From Paractinoplanes tereljensis (GTDB taxonomy: Bacteria > Actinomycetota > Actinomycetes > Mycobacteriales > Micromonosporaceae): a DNA stretch of 64,000 nt. A program made the translations under genes and the position numbers. Numbering within the stretch: the stretch's first letter is position 1; every line of letters begins with the position of its first letter. This document shows, piece after piece, positions 45,302 through 53,720 of this stretch. The notes under the pieces were generated by a model. It worked only from the letters and a program-made list of their open reading frames with translations, had not been told where the DNA came from and searched no databases. Where the stretch lies: NCBI RefSeq assembly GCF_016862435.1, contig NZ_BOMY01000048.1:62001-126000 (forward strand), given 5' to 3'.

Positions 45302-46284
45302 TCATCGACTGCCACGGGCACTACACGACCGTGCCGGCAGCGCACACGGCCTGGCGGAAGGCTCAGCTCTCCAGTGAGACTGCGCCGGCCTATCCGGTGA
45401 TCTCCGATGACGAGATCCGGGAGTCGATCGAGGGCAGCCAGCTGCGGTTGATGCGTGAGCGGGGCGTCGACCTCACCATCTTCTCGCCGCGGGCCTCGGC
45501 GATGGCCCACCACGAGGGCGACGAGACGACCAGCCGGCAGTGGGCGGAAGCCTGCAACGACCTGATCTACCGGGTCACCCAGCTCTTCCCGGACAACTTC
45601 GCCGGGGTCTGCCAGCTCCCGCAATCGCCGGGAGTGCCGATCGCCAACTCGATCGGCGAGCTGCGCCGCTGCGTACTCGAACTCGGTTTTGTGGGTTGTA
45701 ATTTGAATCCCGACCCGAGCGGCGGCCACTGGAACTCGGCGCCGCTGACCGACCGCAGCTGGTACCCGTTCTACGAGGCGATGGTCGAGCTGGACGTGCC
45801 GGCCATGGTGCACGTGTCGGCGGTGACCAACCCGAACTTCCACGCCACCGGCTCGGCCTACCTGAACGCCGACACCGCCGCGTTCATGCAGTTCCTGCAG
45901 TCGGATCTGTTCAAGGACTTCCCCGACCTGCGGATGATCATCCCGCACGGCGGCGGCGCGGTGCCTTATCACTGGGGTCGCTTCCGCGGGCTGGCCGACA
46001 TGCTGGACCGGCCGCCGCTGGCCGAGAGCGTCATGCGCAACGTCTTCTTCGACACCTGCGTCTACCACCAGCCCGGCATCAACCTGTTGTTCGAGGTCAT
46101 CGACCTGGACAACCTGATGTTCGGCTCGGAGATGGTGGGCGCGGTGCGCGGCATCGACCCGACCACCGGTCACTACTTCGACGACACCCGCCGCTACGTC
46201 GAGGCGTTGGGCTTGTCGGACGAAGATCGCGCTCGGGTCTTCGAGCACAATGCCCGCCGGGTCTACCCGCGGCTCGCCGCTTAG
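45298..46284 (+). CDS. ligJ: LigJ-type amidohydrolase-fold 4-oxalomesaconate hydratase
   Basis: A 328-aa protein starting MIIDCHGHYTTVP (metal-binding HxH at residues 6-8) with ISPRASAMAHHEGDE-like (FSPRASAMAHHEGDETTSRQ, about 62-81), GCNLNPDPSGGHW, VHVSAV, and IIPHGGGAVPYHWGRF (about 220-235), matching Sphingobium LigJ throughout. LigJ hydrates 4-oxalomesaconate to 4-carboxy-4-hydroxy-2-oxoadipate, the substrate of the upstream aldolase. GTG 45298 overlaps the dioxygenase stop (GTGA). A related decarboxylase function (AMSD family) is less likely given the neighbours. Confidence 0.87.
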   Translation: MIIDCHGHYTTVPAAHTAWRKAQLSSETAPAYPVISDDEIRESIEGSQLRLMRERGVDLTIFSPRASAMAHHEGDETTSRQWAEACNDLIYRVTQLFPDNFAGVCQLPQSPGVPIANSIGELRRCVLELGFVGCNLNPDPSGGHWNSAPLTDRSWYPFYEAMVELDVPAMVHVSAVTNPNFHATGSAYLNADTAAFMQFLQSDLFKDFPDLRMIIPHGGGAVPYHWGRFRGLADMLDRPPLAESVMRNVFFDTCVYHQPGINLLFEVIDLDNLMFGSEMVGAVRGIDPTTGHYFDDTRRYVEALGLSDEDRARVFEHNARRVYPRLAA

Positions 46285-46291
46285 GGGAAGC

Positions 46292-46933
46292 ATGTCCGAC
46301 CAGACCATCGCGACCGACAAACTGCGCATCGCCATCCTCGAAGGTGAATACCTTCCGGGCGAGCGCCTGGTCGAGGCCCAGTTGTGCGAGCGGCTCGGGG
46401 TGAGCCGGTTCAACGTGCGGGCGGCCATCCAGGAACTCGCCGCCGACGGCCTGGTCAAGGTCGAACGCAACAAGGGCGCGCACGTCCGCAAGGTGTCGAT
46501 CGACGAGGCCGTCGAGATCACCGAGGTACGCATGGTGCTCGAGGGCCTGGTCGCGGCGCGGGCGGCGGCCAGGGTGACCGAAGCGCAGGCCAGCGAGCTC
46601 GACGAGATCGGGCTGCTGATGCGGCGTGCGGTCAGCGCCGGCGAGTTCCGCCGCTACAGCGACCTGAACTCGCGGCTGCACGGCCTGATCCGCGGCATCG
46701 CCGGGCACAGCACCGCGGACGGGATCATCGAGACGCTGCGCGGCCAGCTGGTGCGGCATCAGTTCGTGCTGTCGCTGCACCCCGGCCGGCCGGCGATCTC
46801 GCTGCCCCAGCACGAGCGGATCATCGAGGCGATCCGGTTACGGGACGCGAAGGCCGCCGAGGACGCGATGCGGGCCCACATCGCCAGCGTCATCGAGGCA
46901 CTCCGCGACATGGACGCAGGGGAGGCGCGATGA
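46292..46933 (+). CDS. GntR-family (FadR/FCD subfamily) regulator of the catabolic cluster
   Basis: 213 aa. The N-terminal winged helix (LRIAILEGEYLPGERLVEAQ, then LCERLGVSRFNVRAAIQELA, about residues 10-50) is followed by an FCD effector domain with metal-ligand histidines (SRLHGLIRGIAGH, about 129-141; and the late QHERIIEAIRLRDAKAAEDAM, trimmed). It is inside the operon it probably controls. Four copies of GATTGT-NN-ACAATC lie at the promoters of this operon and of the following transporter operon, consistent with autoregulation and ligand-induced release. ATG 46292 has AGGGGAAG upstream; it overlaps the next gene by ATGA. Confidence 0.88.
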   Translation: MSDQTIATDKLRIAILEGEYLPGERLVEAQLCERLGVSRFNVRAAIQELAADGLVKVERNKGAHVRKVSIDEAVEITEVRMVLEGLVAARAAARVTEAQASELDEIGLLMRRAVSAGEFRRYSDLNSRLHGLIRGIAGHSTADGIIETLRGQLVRHQFVLSLHPGRPAISLPQHERIIEAIRLRDAKAAEDAMRAHIASVIEALRDMDAGEAR

Positions 46934-47682
46934 GGATCGCGGTGCTCGGACTCGGCGAGGCCGGCGGCCTGATCTCGGCCGACCTGGCGGCGGCCGGCGC
47001 GGACGTTCGCGGATACGACCCTCGGGTGGCCGCACCGCCGGGAGTGACCGATTTGCCGAGCGCCGCCGAGGCCTGTGCCGGCGCCGACCTGGTGCTCAGC
47101 CTCAACAGCGCCGCCGATGCCCCGTTTGCGCTGGCCGAAGGCCGGCCCGGCTGCGAGCCGGGCACGATCTGGGCCGACCTCAACACCGCTTCGCCGGGCG
47201 AGAAGGAAGCCCTGGTCGGGCCGGCCGGCGACCTCCGGCTGGTCGACGTGGCGATGATGGCCCCGGTGCCCGGTCACGGCCTGCGCGTCCCGATGACCGC
47301 GAGCGGCCCGGCCGCTGCCGCCTTCGCCGAGGCGATCACCCCGTTCGGAGCGCGGGTCACCGTGCTGGACGGCCCGGTCGGCGCGGCCGCCACCCGCAAA
47401 CTGCTGCGCAGCGTGTTCTACAAGGGACTGGCCGCGGCCGTGCTGGAGGCAACCGCCGCGGCCGACGCCGCCGGCCTGTCCGACTGGCTGCGCGGGAACA
47501 TCACCGAAGAGCTGGTCAAGGCGGACGCGGCGACCCTGGAACGCCTGCTCAGCGGCTCGAAGACGCACGCCGTACGCCGTATCCACGAGATGGAGGCGGC
47601 CGAGCGCCTGCTCGGCGACCTGGGGGTGCCGCCCCGTGTCACGAGGGCCAGCCGAGACTGGCTCCGCGACCTGTCGGCATGA
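46930..47682 (+). CDS. NAD(P)-dependent 3-hydroxyacid dehydrogenase-like protein (DUF1932)
   Basis: 250 aa. The Rossmann motif GLGEAGGLISADLAAAG lies at residues about 7-23, then WADLNTASPGEK and VDVAMMAPVPGHGLRVP in place of the usual 6PGDH/HIBDH substrate motif, the catalytic-Lys region TRKLLRSVFYKGLAAAVLEA (about 157-176) and a DUF1932-like C-terminal domain. It probably oxidises or reduces a hydroxyacid or semialdehyde of the pathway; in LigC-type routes a dehydrogenase acts on 4-carboxy-2-hydroxymuconate semialdehyde, though LigC is of another family. Last gene of the operon. Confidence 0.78.
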   Translation: MRIAVLGLGEAGGLISADLAAAGADVRGYDPRVAAPPGVTDLPSAAEACAGADLVLSLNSAADAPFALAEGRPGCEPGTIWADLNTASPGEKEALVGPAGDLRLVDVAMMAPVPGHGLRVPMTASGPAAAAFAEAITPFGARVTVLDGPVGAAATRKLLRSVFYKGLAAAVLEATAAADAAGLSDWLRGNITEELVKADAATLERLLSGSKTHAVRRIHEMEAAERLLGDLGVPPRVTRASRDWLRDLSA

Positions 47683-47694
47683 TTGTTAACAATC
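47681..47694. promoter_or_regulatory. GntR operator O3
   Basis: GATTGTTAACAATC, a perfect 14-bp palindrome with the same core as O1 and O2, starting at the stop codon of the dehydrogenase gene and 64 bases before O4. Confidence 0.7.
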
Positions 47695-47757
47695 TGTTCT
47701 AGGGTCGATGACGCCTGCCATCTGGCGCTTTGCAACAGCTCTGCTAACGCGGGGCAA

Positions 47758-47792
47758 AATCGTTGACAATCCTGTAACCGAGGCTCTAGCGT
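47758..47792 (+). promoter_or_regulatory. transporter operon promoter with GntR operator O4
   Basis: AATCGTTGACAATC (47758-47771) matches the operator core with two left-arm differences. It embeds the -35 hexamer TTGACA (47763-47768); TAGCGT (47787-47792) is a -10 candidate 18 bases later. The leader to ATG 47944 is about 145 bases. Confidence 0.65.
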
Positions 47793-47943
47793 TCCTGCAA
47801 GTGGCTCGGGACACACTGCGCCTTCGGGACGGGACATAGGTCTACGTAACTGTAGATCCTTCGTCCTCGCGCTCAGTACCAGTCAATTCCGACCAACGGA
47901 AACATCCGGTCCGGTTCCAATGACGTAGAGGTTGCTGAGAACC

Positions 47944-48909
47944 ATGCTGAGAACACGACTCATCGCGTTGTTTGCCGTTACTGCCCTGGTCGCAAGCGCG
48001 GCCGGCTGCGGCGGCTCCGACGATTCTTCCGACACCGGCACCGCGGCCAGCGGTCCCGACAAGGTCAAGGTCGGGGTCATCCCGATCGTTGACGTGGCAC
48101 CGATCTACCTCGGTAAAGCCAAGGGCTTCTTCACGAAGCAGAACATCGACCTCACGCTGGAGCAGGCCCAGGGTGGCGCGGCGATCGTGCCGGCCGTGGT
48201 CAGCGGGCAGTACCAGTTCGGTTTCAGCAACGTGGTCTCGCTGATGCTCGGCCAGTCCAAGAACGTGCCGATCAAGGCGGTCGCCAACGGCAACAACGCC
48301 ACCGCCGACCCGGCCAAGGACTTCAGCGGCCTGGTCGTCAAGGACCCGGCGATCACCCGCCCGAAGGACCTCGAGGGCAAGACGGTCGCCAGCAACACCC
48401 TGAAGAACATTGTGGACACCTCGGTGAAGGACCTCGTCCGCAAGGACGGCGGCGACCCGTCGAAGGTCAAGTTCGTCGAGATCCCGTTCCCCGACATGTC
48501 GGCCGCGCTCGACGCCAACCGGGTGCAGGCGATCTTCGTGGTCGAGCCGTTCCTGGCCGCGGCCAAGGCCAAGGGCTGGAAGACGATCGGCTCGTTCGCC
48601 GCCGTCAGCCCCAACCTGCAGATCTCGGCCTACTTCACCTCGACTCAGCTGCTCGGTGAGAAGGCCGACCTGGCCAAGCGCTTCACCGCCGCCATGAAGG
48701 AGTCGCTGACCTACGCCGCCGCCCACCCCGACGAGGTGCGGCAGATCGTCACCACCTACACGACGATCAAGGCGGAGGCCGCCGCGGCGATGACCCTCCC
48801 GGGGTACTCGACCGAGATCGACAAGGCGTCGCTCGACACGCTGAGCAGCATTCTCGTCCAGGAAGGCCTGCTCACGGCCCCGGCCGACACGGCGAAACTG
48901 GTCCAGTGA
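47944..48909 (+). CDS. ABC transporter substrate-binding lipoprotein (SsuA/TauA type)
   Basis: About 321 aa with a lipoprotein signal (LIALFAVTALVASAAGC; lipobox ASAAGC, acylated Cys near residue 21) and a type II periplasmic-binding fold: KVGVIPIVDVAPIYLGKAKG, FFTKQNIDLTLEQAQGG and a hinge VEPFLAAAKAKGW. Relatives bind sulfonates, nitrate, taurine, thiamine precursors or aromatic acids such as phthalate. Co-regulation with the ring-cleavage operon favours an aromatic carboxylate. Start at ATG 47944 (a TTG at 47932 is possible). It overlaps the permease gene by GTGA. Confidence 0.88.
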   Translation: MLRTRLIALFAVTALVASAAGCGGSDDSSDTGTAASGPDKVKVGVIPIVDVAPIYLGKAKGFFTKQNIDLTLEQAQGGAAIVPAVVSGQYQFGFSNVVSLMLGQSKNVPIKAVANGNNATADPAKDFSGLVVKDPAITRPKDLEGKTVASNTLKNIVDTSVKDLVRKDGGDPSKVKFVEIPFPDMSAALDANRVQAIFVVEPFLAAAKAKGWKTIGSFAAVSPNLQISAYFTSTQLLGEKADLAKRFTAAMKESLTYAAAHPDEVRQIVTTYTTIKAEAAAAMTLPGYSTEIDKASLDTLSSILVQEGLLTAPADTAKLVQ

Positions 48910-49712
48910 CGACGTCACCACTCACCCTGCGCAGGGCCGGAGACTCTCCGGCCCTGCTCGGGCTGCTCGGGATCGTCGGCTTCGGAGCGCTCCTGGAGAT
49001 ACTCCCGCGGGTAGGCGTACTCAAAGAGGAGTATTTCCCGCCCACCAGCAAGATCATCGCGGCCCTGATCGACGAGCTCGGCCGCGGTGGTTTCTGGCAG
49101 GCCGTGATCGGTACGGTCTCGACCTGGCTGATCGGTCTCTCCATCGCGGTCGTGGCCGGCATCGTGCTCGGCATCGTGATCGGCTCGGTACCGGCGCTGC
49201 GGCTCGCCACCGCGTCCACCATCGAGTTCCTCCGCCCGATCCCGTCGGTGGCGCTGCTGCCGCTGGCGATCGTGCTGTTCAGCGCGCCGATCCGGTCGAT
49301 CCTGCTGCTTGTCGTCTACGCGTCCTTCTGGCAGGTGCTGATCCAGGTGCTGCACGGGGTGACCGACGTCGACCCGGTCGCCCGGGAGACCGCCGCCTCC
49401 TACCGGCTCAACCGCTGGCGGCAGGCGCGCTACCTGGTTTGGCCGACCACGCTGCCCTATGCGATGACCGGCATCCGCCTCGCCGCCTCGGTGGCGCTGG
49501 TCCTCACCATCACCGGTGAGCTCCTGATCGGCGGCACGAAAGGCATCGGCGAAGAGATCGCCGTGGCGCAGAGCAGCATCGCGGTGCCGTCGATGTATGC
49601 GCTGATCGTCGTGTCCGGTCTCATCGGCCTGATCGCCAACCTGGCCACCCGCCGAGCCGAGCGCCTGGTGCTGGCCTGGCACCCGTCGGTGCGAAGGGAA
49701 CTCCCGCTATGA
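48906..49712 (+). CDS. ABC transporter permease (SsuC/TauC type), first
   Basis: A 268-aa BPD_transp_1 permease with six TM helices and the EAA loop ETAASYRLNRWRQARYLVWP (about residues 161-180). It pairs with the second permease as a heterodimeric channel. GTG start overlapping the upstream stop, ATGA overlap downstream. Confidence 0.9.
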   Translation: MTTSPLTLRRAGDSPALLGLLGIVGFGALLEILPRVGVLKEEYFPPTSKIIAALIDELGRGGFWQAVIGTVSTWLIGLSIAVVAGIVLGIVIGSVPALRLATASTIEFLRPIPSVALLPLAIVLFSAPIRSILLLVVYASFWQVLIQVLHGVTDVDPVARETAASYRLNRWRQARYLVWPTTLPYAMTGIRLAASVALVLTITGELLIGGTKGIGEEIAVAQSSIAVPSMYALIVVSGLIGLIANLATRRAERLVLAWHPSVRRELPL

Positions 49713-50488
49713 CCCGCGTTTTGAGCCGCACCGGCCTGCTGCTCGGCCTTCCGGTGGTCCTGCTGGTCACCTGGTGGTTCGCGAGTGCCGGCAGCAAGAG
49801 CTTCTACCAGCCCCCGCTGGAAACCATCATCAAGGTCTTCCCGGACACCTGGACCGGCGCGCGGTTCAAGAGCGACGTCTTCCCCAGCCTGATCCGGCTG
49901 TTCATCGGTTACAGCCTGGCCGTGCTGCTCGGCATCACCCTCGGCGTGCTGATCGGCGCCAACCGCCGGCTGCGCGCGCTGGTCGAGCCGCTGCTGGAGT
50001 TCCTCCGGGCCATCCCGCCGCCGGTGCTGGTGCCGATCCTGATTCTGATCGCCGGCATCGGCAACCCGACCAAGGTGCTGGTCATCGTGATCGGCGGGGT
50101 CTGGCCGGTGCTGCTCAACACGGTGGAGGGCGTGCGCGGCGTCGACGAGGTTCTCTCCGACACCTGCCGCAGTTACCGCATCGGCGGCTGGCTCCGGTTG
50201 CGCACCTTCATCCTGCGGGCGGCCAGTCCGCAGATCGTGGTCGGCGCTCGCCAGGCACTGTCCATCAGCATCATCATGATGGTTATCGGCGAACTGCTCG
50301 GCGCCACCAACGGCCTCGGCTACACCGTCGTCGAGTTCCAGCGCGGCTTCCAGATCCCCGAGATGTGGAGCGGTGTGTTCGTCCTGGGCCTGCTCGGCGT
50401 GCTGCTGTCGCTGGCCTTCACCCTCGTCGAGCGGCGAGTCCTGAACTGGTACCACGGCGCGCGCGCCGCCGAGCGCAGCGGGCATTGA
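49709..50488 (+). CDS. ABC transporter permease (SsuC/TauC type), second
   Basis: A 259-aa permease of the same family with six TM helices and an EAA loop (LSDTCRSYRIGGWLRLRTFI, about residues 149-168). Two distinct permeases rather than one duplicated subunit is the less common SsuC-type layout. It is coupled to its upstream partner by ATGA and is 11 bases ahead of the ATPase gene. Confidence 0.9.
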   Translation: MTRVLSRTGLLLGLPVVLLVTWWFASAGSKSFYQPPLETIIKVFPDTWTGARFKSDVFPSLIRLFIGYSLAVLLGITLGVLIGANRRLRALVEPLLEFLRAIPPPVLVPILILIAGIGNPTKVLVIVIGGVWPVLLNTVEGVRGVDEVLSDTCRSYRIGGWLRLRTFILRAASPQIVVGARQALSISIIMMVIGELLGATNGLGYTVVEFQRGFQIPEMWSGVFVLGLLGVLLSLAFTLVERRVLNWYHGARAAERSGH

Positions 50489-50499
50489 GGAGTTCTACG

Positions 50500-51276
50500 G
50501 TGCTGGAGATCAAGTCACTCCGCAAGACATACGGCGGCCAGGGCCGCACGGTCGAGGCGCTTCGCGACATCACGCTGACCGTCGAGGACGGCCAGTTCGT
50601 CTGCGTCGTCGGCCCGTCCGGCTGCGGCAAGACCACCCTGCTGCGCTGCCTCGGCGGCCTGCTCACGCCGACCTCCGGCGAGGTCAAGGTCGCGGGACAA
50701 ACGGTCACCGGTCCGCCGGACGGCTTGGCGATCGTCTTCCAGGAGTACGGGCGGAGCCTGTTCCCCTGGCTACGGGTCGCCGAGAACATCGAGCTGCCGC
50801 TGAAGTCCAAGGGCATCGGCCGGGCCGAGCGCCGCAAGCTGGTCGACGAGTCGCTGAGCGCGGTGGGTCTCGGGGACGCCGGTAAGGCGTACCCGTGGCA
50901 GCTCTCCGGCGGCATGCAGCAGCGCGTCGCGATCGCCCGGGCGATCGCCTTCCAGCCCAAGGTCATGCTGATGGACGAGCCGTTCGCGGCCGTCGACGCG
51001 CAGACTCGAGCCGACCTGGAAGACCTCGTCCGTACGGTGTGGCAGCGGTTCGGCATGACCATGCTGTTCGTCACCCACGACATCGACGAGGCTGTCTATC
51101 TGGGTCAGCGGGTCGTGGTGCTGTCCGCGTCACCGACCAGCGTGCTGGAAAACCTCGACATCGATCTGTCCGACGAACGCGACCAACTCAAGACCCGCTC
51201 CGAGGCCCGTTTCGTCGAGTTGCGCACGCACGTCTACGCCCGCATCCAGGAAGCCAAGGGCGTCGCCGCCCGCTAA
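50500..51276 (+). CDS. ABC transporter ATPase (SsuB/TauB type)
   Basis: 258 aa with Walker A GPSGCGKTTLL (about residues 38-48), Q-loop VFQEYGRSLFPWL, signature LSGGMQQRVAIARAIA (about 135-150), Walker B VMLMDEPFAAVDA (about 156-168) and a switch His in FVTHDIDEAV. It energises the importer. GTG 50500 has TGAGGAG upstream. It ends the operon; the convergent CNNM gene overlaps its stop by four bases. Confidence 0.93.
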   Translation: MLEIKSLRKTYGGQGRTVEALRDITLTVEDGQFVCVVGPSGCGKTTLLRCLGGLLTPTSGEVKVAGQTVTGPPDGLAIVFQEYGRSLFPWLRVAENIELPLKSKGIGRAERRKLVDESLSAVGLGDAGKAYPWQLSGGMQQRVAIARAIAFQPKVMLMDEPFAAVDAQTRADLEDLVRTVWQRFGMTMLFVTHDIDEAVYLGQRVVVLSASPTSVLENLDIDLSDERDQLKTRSEARFVELRTHVYARIQEAKGVAAR

Positions 51277-52301
51277 GCGGTCGGCAGTGGGTGGGCCGGC
51301 TCGCCGACCACGGCGTGGATCACGTCGTCCAGGGTGAGCACGCCGAGCGGCTGCCGGCCGTCGCTGACCAGCACGATGTGCAGGCGGTCGCGGCGCATCG
51401 CCAGCAGCAGATCGGCGAGCGTGCGGGTGGGCGGGACGGTGGCCAGCGGCCGGATGATGTCGGCCGGGATCGGTAGCCGGCGCTGTCCCGCCGCGTACCC
51501 CAGGATGTCCTTGACGTGCACGAAGCCCAGCACCCGGCGGGTTTCCCGCTGAACCACCGGGAAGCGGGACCGCCCGCTGCGGGTGGCCACCTCTTCGATG
51601 GTGGCCGGCGACGCGTCGTCGGCCACCGTGGTCACCCCCGACCAGGGCCGCAGCGTGTCGGCGGCGGTGCGGTCGTTAAGCCCGAGAGCGGCGTGGATGC
51701 GCGCGTACTGTTCCGAGCCGAGCAGGCCCTCGCTGCGTGCCTGGGTGACCATGCCGGCCAGCTCCTCGGCCGTGAAGACGGTCTTCACCGAGTCGGTCGC
51801 CTCGATCTTCCACAGCTTCAACACCGTCCGCGACGCCCAGCGCATCGCGTTGAGCAGCGGTTTGGTGGCCGTGCAGAAGGCCAGCATGAACGGGCCCAGA
51901 TAGAGCGCGGACTGCTCCGGCCCGGCCAGCGTGATGTTCTTCGGCACCATCTCGCCGACCACCGTGTGCAGGAAGACCACCACGACCAGGGCCAGCACGA
52001 ACGCGACCGGGTGGATCATGTCCTCGGGCAGGCCGATCGAGGTGAACGGACCCTCCAGCAGGTGGGCCAGGGCCGGCTCGGCGAGCGCGCCGAGACCGAG
52101 CGAGCAGATGGTGATGCCGAGTTGCGCGCCCGCGATCATCAACGGGATCTGGTTCATCGCCGAGAGGGCCCAGCGGGCCCGTTTGCTGGTGGCGGCAAGC
52201 GGTTCCAGCGCCGTCCGCCGGGAGGCGATCAGCGAGAACTCGCCACCCACGAAAAGCCCGTTGCCGAGCAGCAGCAGGATCGTGACCAGGATCTTAATCA
52301 T
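51273..52301 (-). CDS. CNNM/CorC-type membrane protein without CorC_HlyC domain
   Basis: 342 aa. A DUF21/CNNM domain with four TM segments (start MIKILVTILLLLGNGLFVGG, EFSLIASRR) occupies residues 1-190; paired CBS domains follow (residues about 205-335; WSGVTTVADDASPATIEEVA, LADLLLAMRRDRLHIVLVSD). It probably belongs to the Mg2+/Co2+ efflux-related family. It is translated after a close paralogue: its start lies eight bases inside the upstream gene's end, so the two may form a hetero-oligomer. Confidence 0.88.
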   Translation of the reverse strand: MIKILVTILLLLGNGLFVGGEFSLIASRRTALEPLAATSKRARWALSAMNQIPLMIAGAQLGITICSLGLGALAEPALAHLLEGPFTSIGLPEDMIHPVAFVLALVVVVFLHTVVGEMVPKNITLAGPEQSALYLGPFMLAFCTATKPLLNAMRWASRTVLKLWKIEATDSVKTVFTAEELAGMVTQARSEGLLGSEQYARIHAALGLNDRTAADTLRPWSGVTTVADDASPATIEEVATRSGRSRFPVVQRETRRVLGFVHVKDILGYAAGQRRLPIPADIIRPLATVPPTRTLADLLLAMRRDRLHIVLVSDGRQPLGVLTLDDVIHAVVGEPAHPLPTA

Positions 52302-53628
52302 CGGCGGGCTCCGCCGGCGCCACGACCCGGACCTGCTCGACCCGATGCCGGTCGACCTCCATGACGGTGAACTCCCAGCCGTGGTCCATCAGAGACTCAC
52401 CCACCACCGGGATGTGGCCGAGCCGGGAGAGCAGAAAACCGGCAAGCGTTTCGTACGGCCCCTCGGGCAGCGCGAACCCGGTCTGTTCCATCAACTCGTC
52501 TTCCCGCAACAGGCCGTCGACCAGGAACGTCTTCTCGCCGCCCGGTGCGGTCAGCTCCAGCGTCCCGGCCTCGTCGACCTCGGTGTCGTACTCATCGGTG
52601 ATCTCCCCGACCAACTCCTCGATCAGGTCCTCGACGGTGACCACGCCGTCGGTGCCGCCGTACTCGTCCACCACGATCGCCAGGTCGGCGTCGGCCGCGC
52701 GGAGGACCGCGAGCACCTTGTCGAGGCTGAGGCTCTCCGGCACCCACACCGGCTCCTTGGCGATCGTCGCGACCCGCGTCGCGGCCCGTCGCTCGAGTGG
52801 CACCCCGAGTGCGTCCGGCACCCCGACCACCCCCGTGACCACGTCGATGGTGTTCTCGTAGACCGGGAAGCGGGTGTGCCCGGTCTCCCGGGCCACCGCG
52901 ATCAGGTCGGCGACGCTCGCCGTGGTCTTGAGGCCGACCACGTCGACCCGGGGCGTCATCGCCTTGGCCGCCCGTTTCTCCCCGAACCGGATCGTGCGCC
53001 GCATCAGGGTGGCCGTCTCGTTCGGCAGCGCGCCGGCCCGGGCGCTGATCGCGGCGAGCAGACCCAACTCCTCCGGGGAGCGGGCGCTGGCCAGCTCCTC
53101 CTGCGGCTCGATGCCGATCCGCCGGACCAGCCAGTTGGCCGAGCCGTTCAGGCCGGCGATCAACCAGCGGAAAATCTTGGAGAAGGTACGCAGTGGGGCC
53201 GCGGTGGCCAGCGCGACCCGCATCGGCCGGGCGAGTGCCGCGTTCTTCGGCACCAGCTCGCCGAAGAGCATCGAGAGCAGGGTCGCCACGATCAGGGCGA
53301 GCGCGTGGGTGACGCCCTCGGTGGCTTCGCCGGCGATCGGCTCGACCAACGGATCGAAAAGCTTGGAGAGAGCCGGCTCGGCCAGGTAACCGGTCAAGAT
53401 CGTGGCCAGAGTGATGCCGAGCTGAGTACCGGAGAGCTGAAAAGACAACCCATGGAGTACGTGCTGGACCGTTCGGGCTCGACGGTCACCCTCCCGGGCC
53501 CGCTTGCCGATCTCGGCCCGGTCGACCGTGACCAACCCGAACTCGGCCGCCACAAAAAACGCGTTGGCCGCCGTGAGCAGCGCGAACGCCCCCAACGGGA
53601 GCACCGCGGTCACGAGCACTCCGTCCAT
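52294..53628 (-). CDS. hemolysin-family CNNM/CBS/CorC_HlyC membrane protein
   Basis: 444 aa. CNNM/DUF21 domain with four TM helices (VLPLGAFALLTAANAFFVAA, EFGLVTVDRAEI; residues 1-195), CBS pair (about 215-335) with ALAIVVDEYGGTDGVVTVED-type (DLAIVVDEYGGTDGVVTVED), and a C-terminal CorC_HlyC domain (about 355-435; GYETLAGFLLSRLGHIPVVG-like). ATG 53628 has AGGTGA eight bases upstream; the frame is open to 53685. The full domain set suggests it is the lead partner of the pair. Confidence 0.9.
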   Translation of the reverse strand: MDGVLVTAVLPLGAFALLTAANAFFVAAEFGLVTVDRAEIGKRAREGDRRARTVQHVLHGLSFQLSGTQLGITLATILTGYLAEPALSKLFDPLVEPIAGEATEGVTHALALIVATLLSMLFGELVPKNAALARPMRVALATAAPLRTFSKIFRWLIAGLNGSANWLVRRIGIEPQEELASARSPEELGLLAAISARAGALPNETATLMRRTIRFGEKRAAKAMTPRVDVVGLKTTASVADLIAVARETGHTRFPVYENTIDVVTGVVGVPDALGVPLERRAATRVATIAKEPVWVPESLSLDKVLAVLRAADADLAIVVDEYGGTDGVVTVEDLIEELVGEITDEYDTEVDEAGTLELTAPGGEKTFLVDGLLREDELMEQTGFALPEGPYETLAGFLLSRLGHIPVVGESLMDHGWEFTVMEVDRHRVEQVRVVAPAEPADD

Positions 53629-53720
53629 GATCGGCTTCACCTCGGTCCTTATTGTGCCGGACCAGCCATGCACGTGCGTGAACACGGGTCCCGTCCGCCT
53701 CTGGCGGCTACCGTCATGTC

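Noticed and set aside
42455..51276. recent horizontal transfer of the catabolic cluster
   Set aside because: GC content, codon use and start types match the surroundings, and no integrase, transposase or flanking repeats are present.
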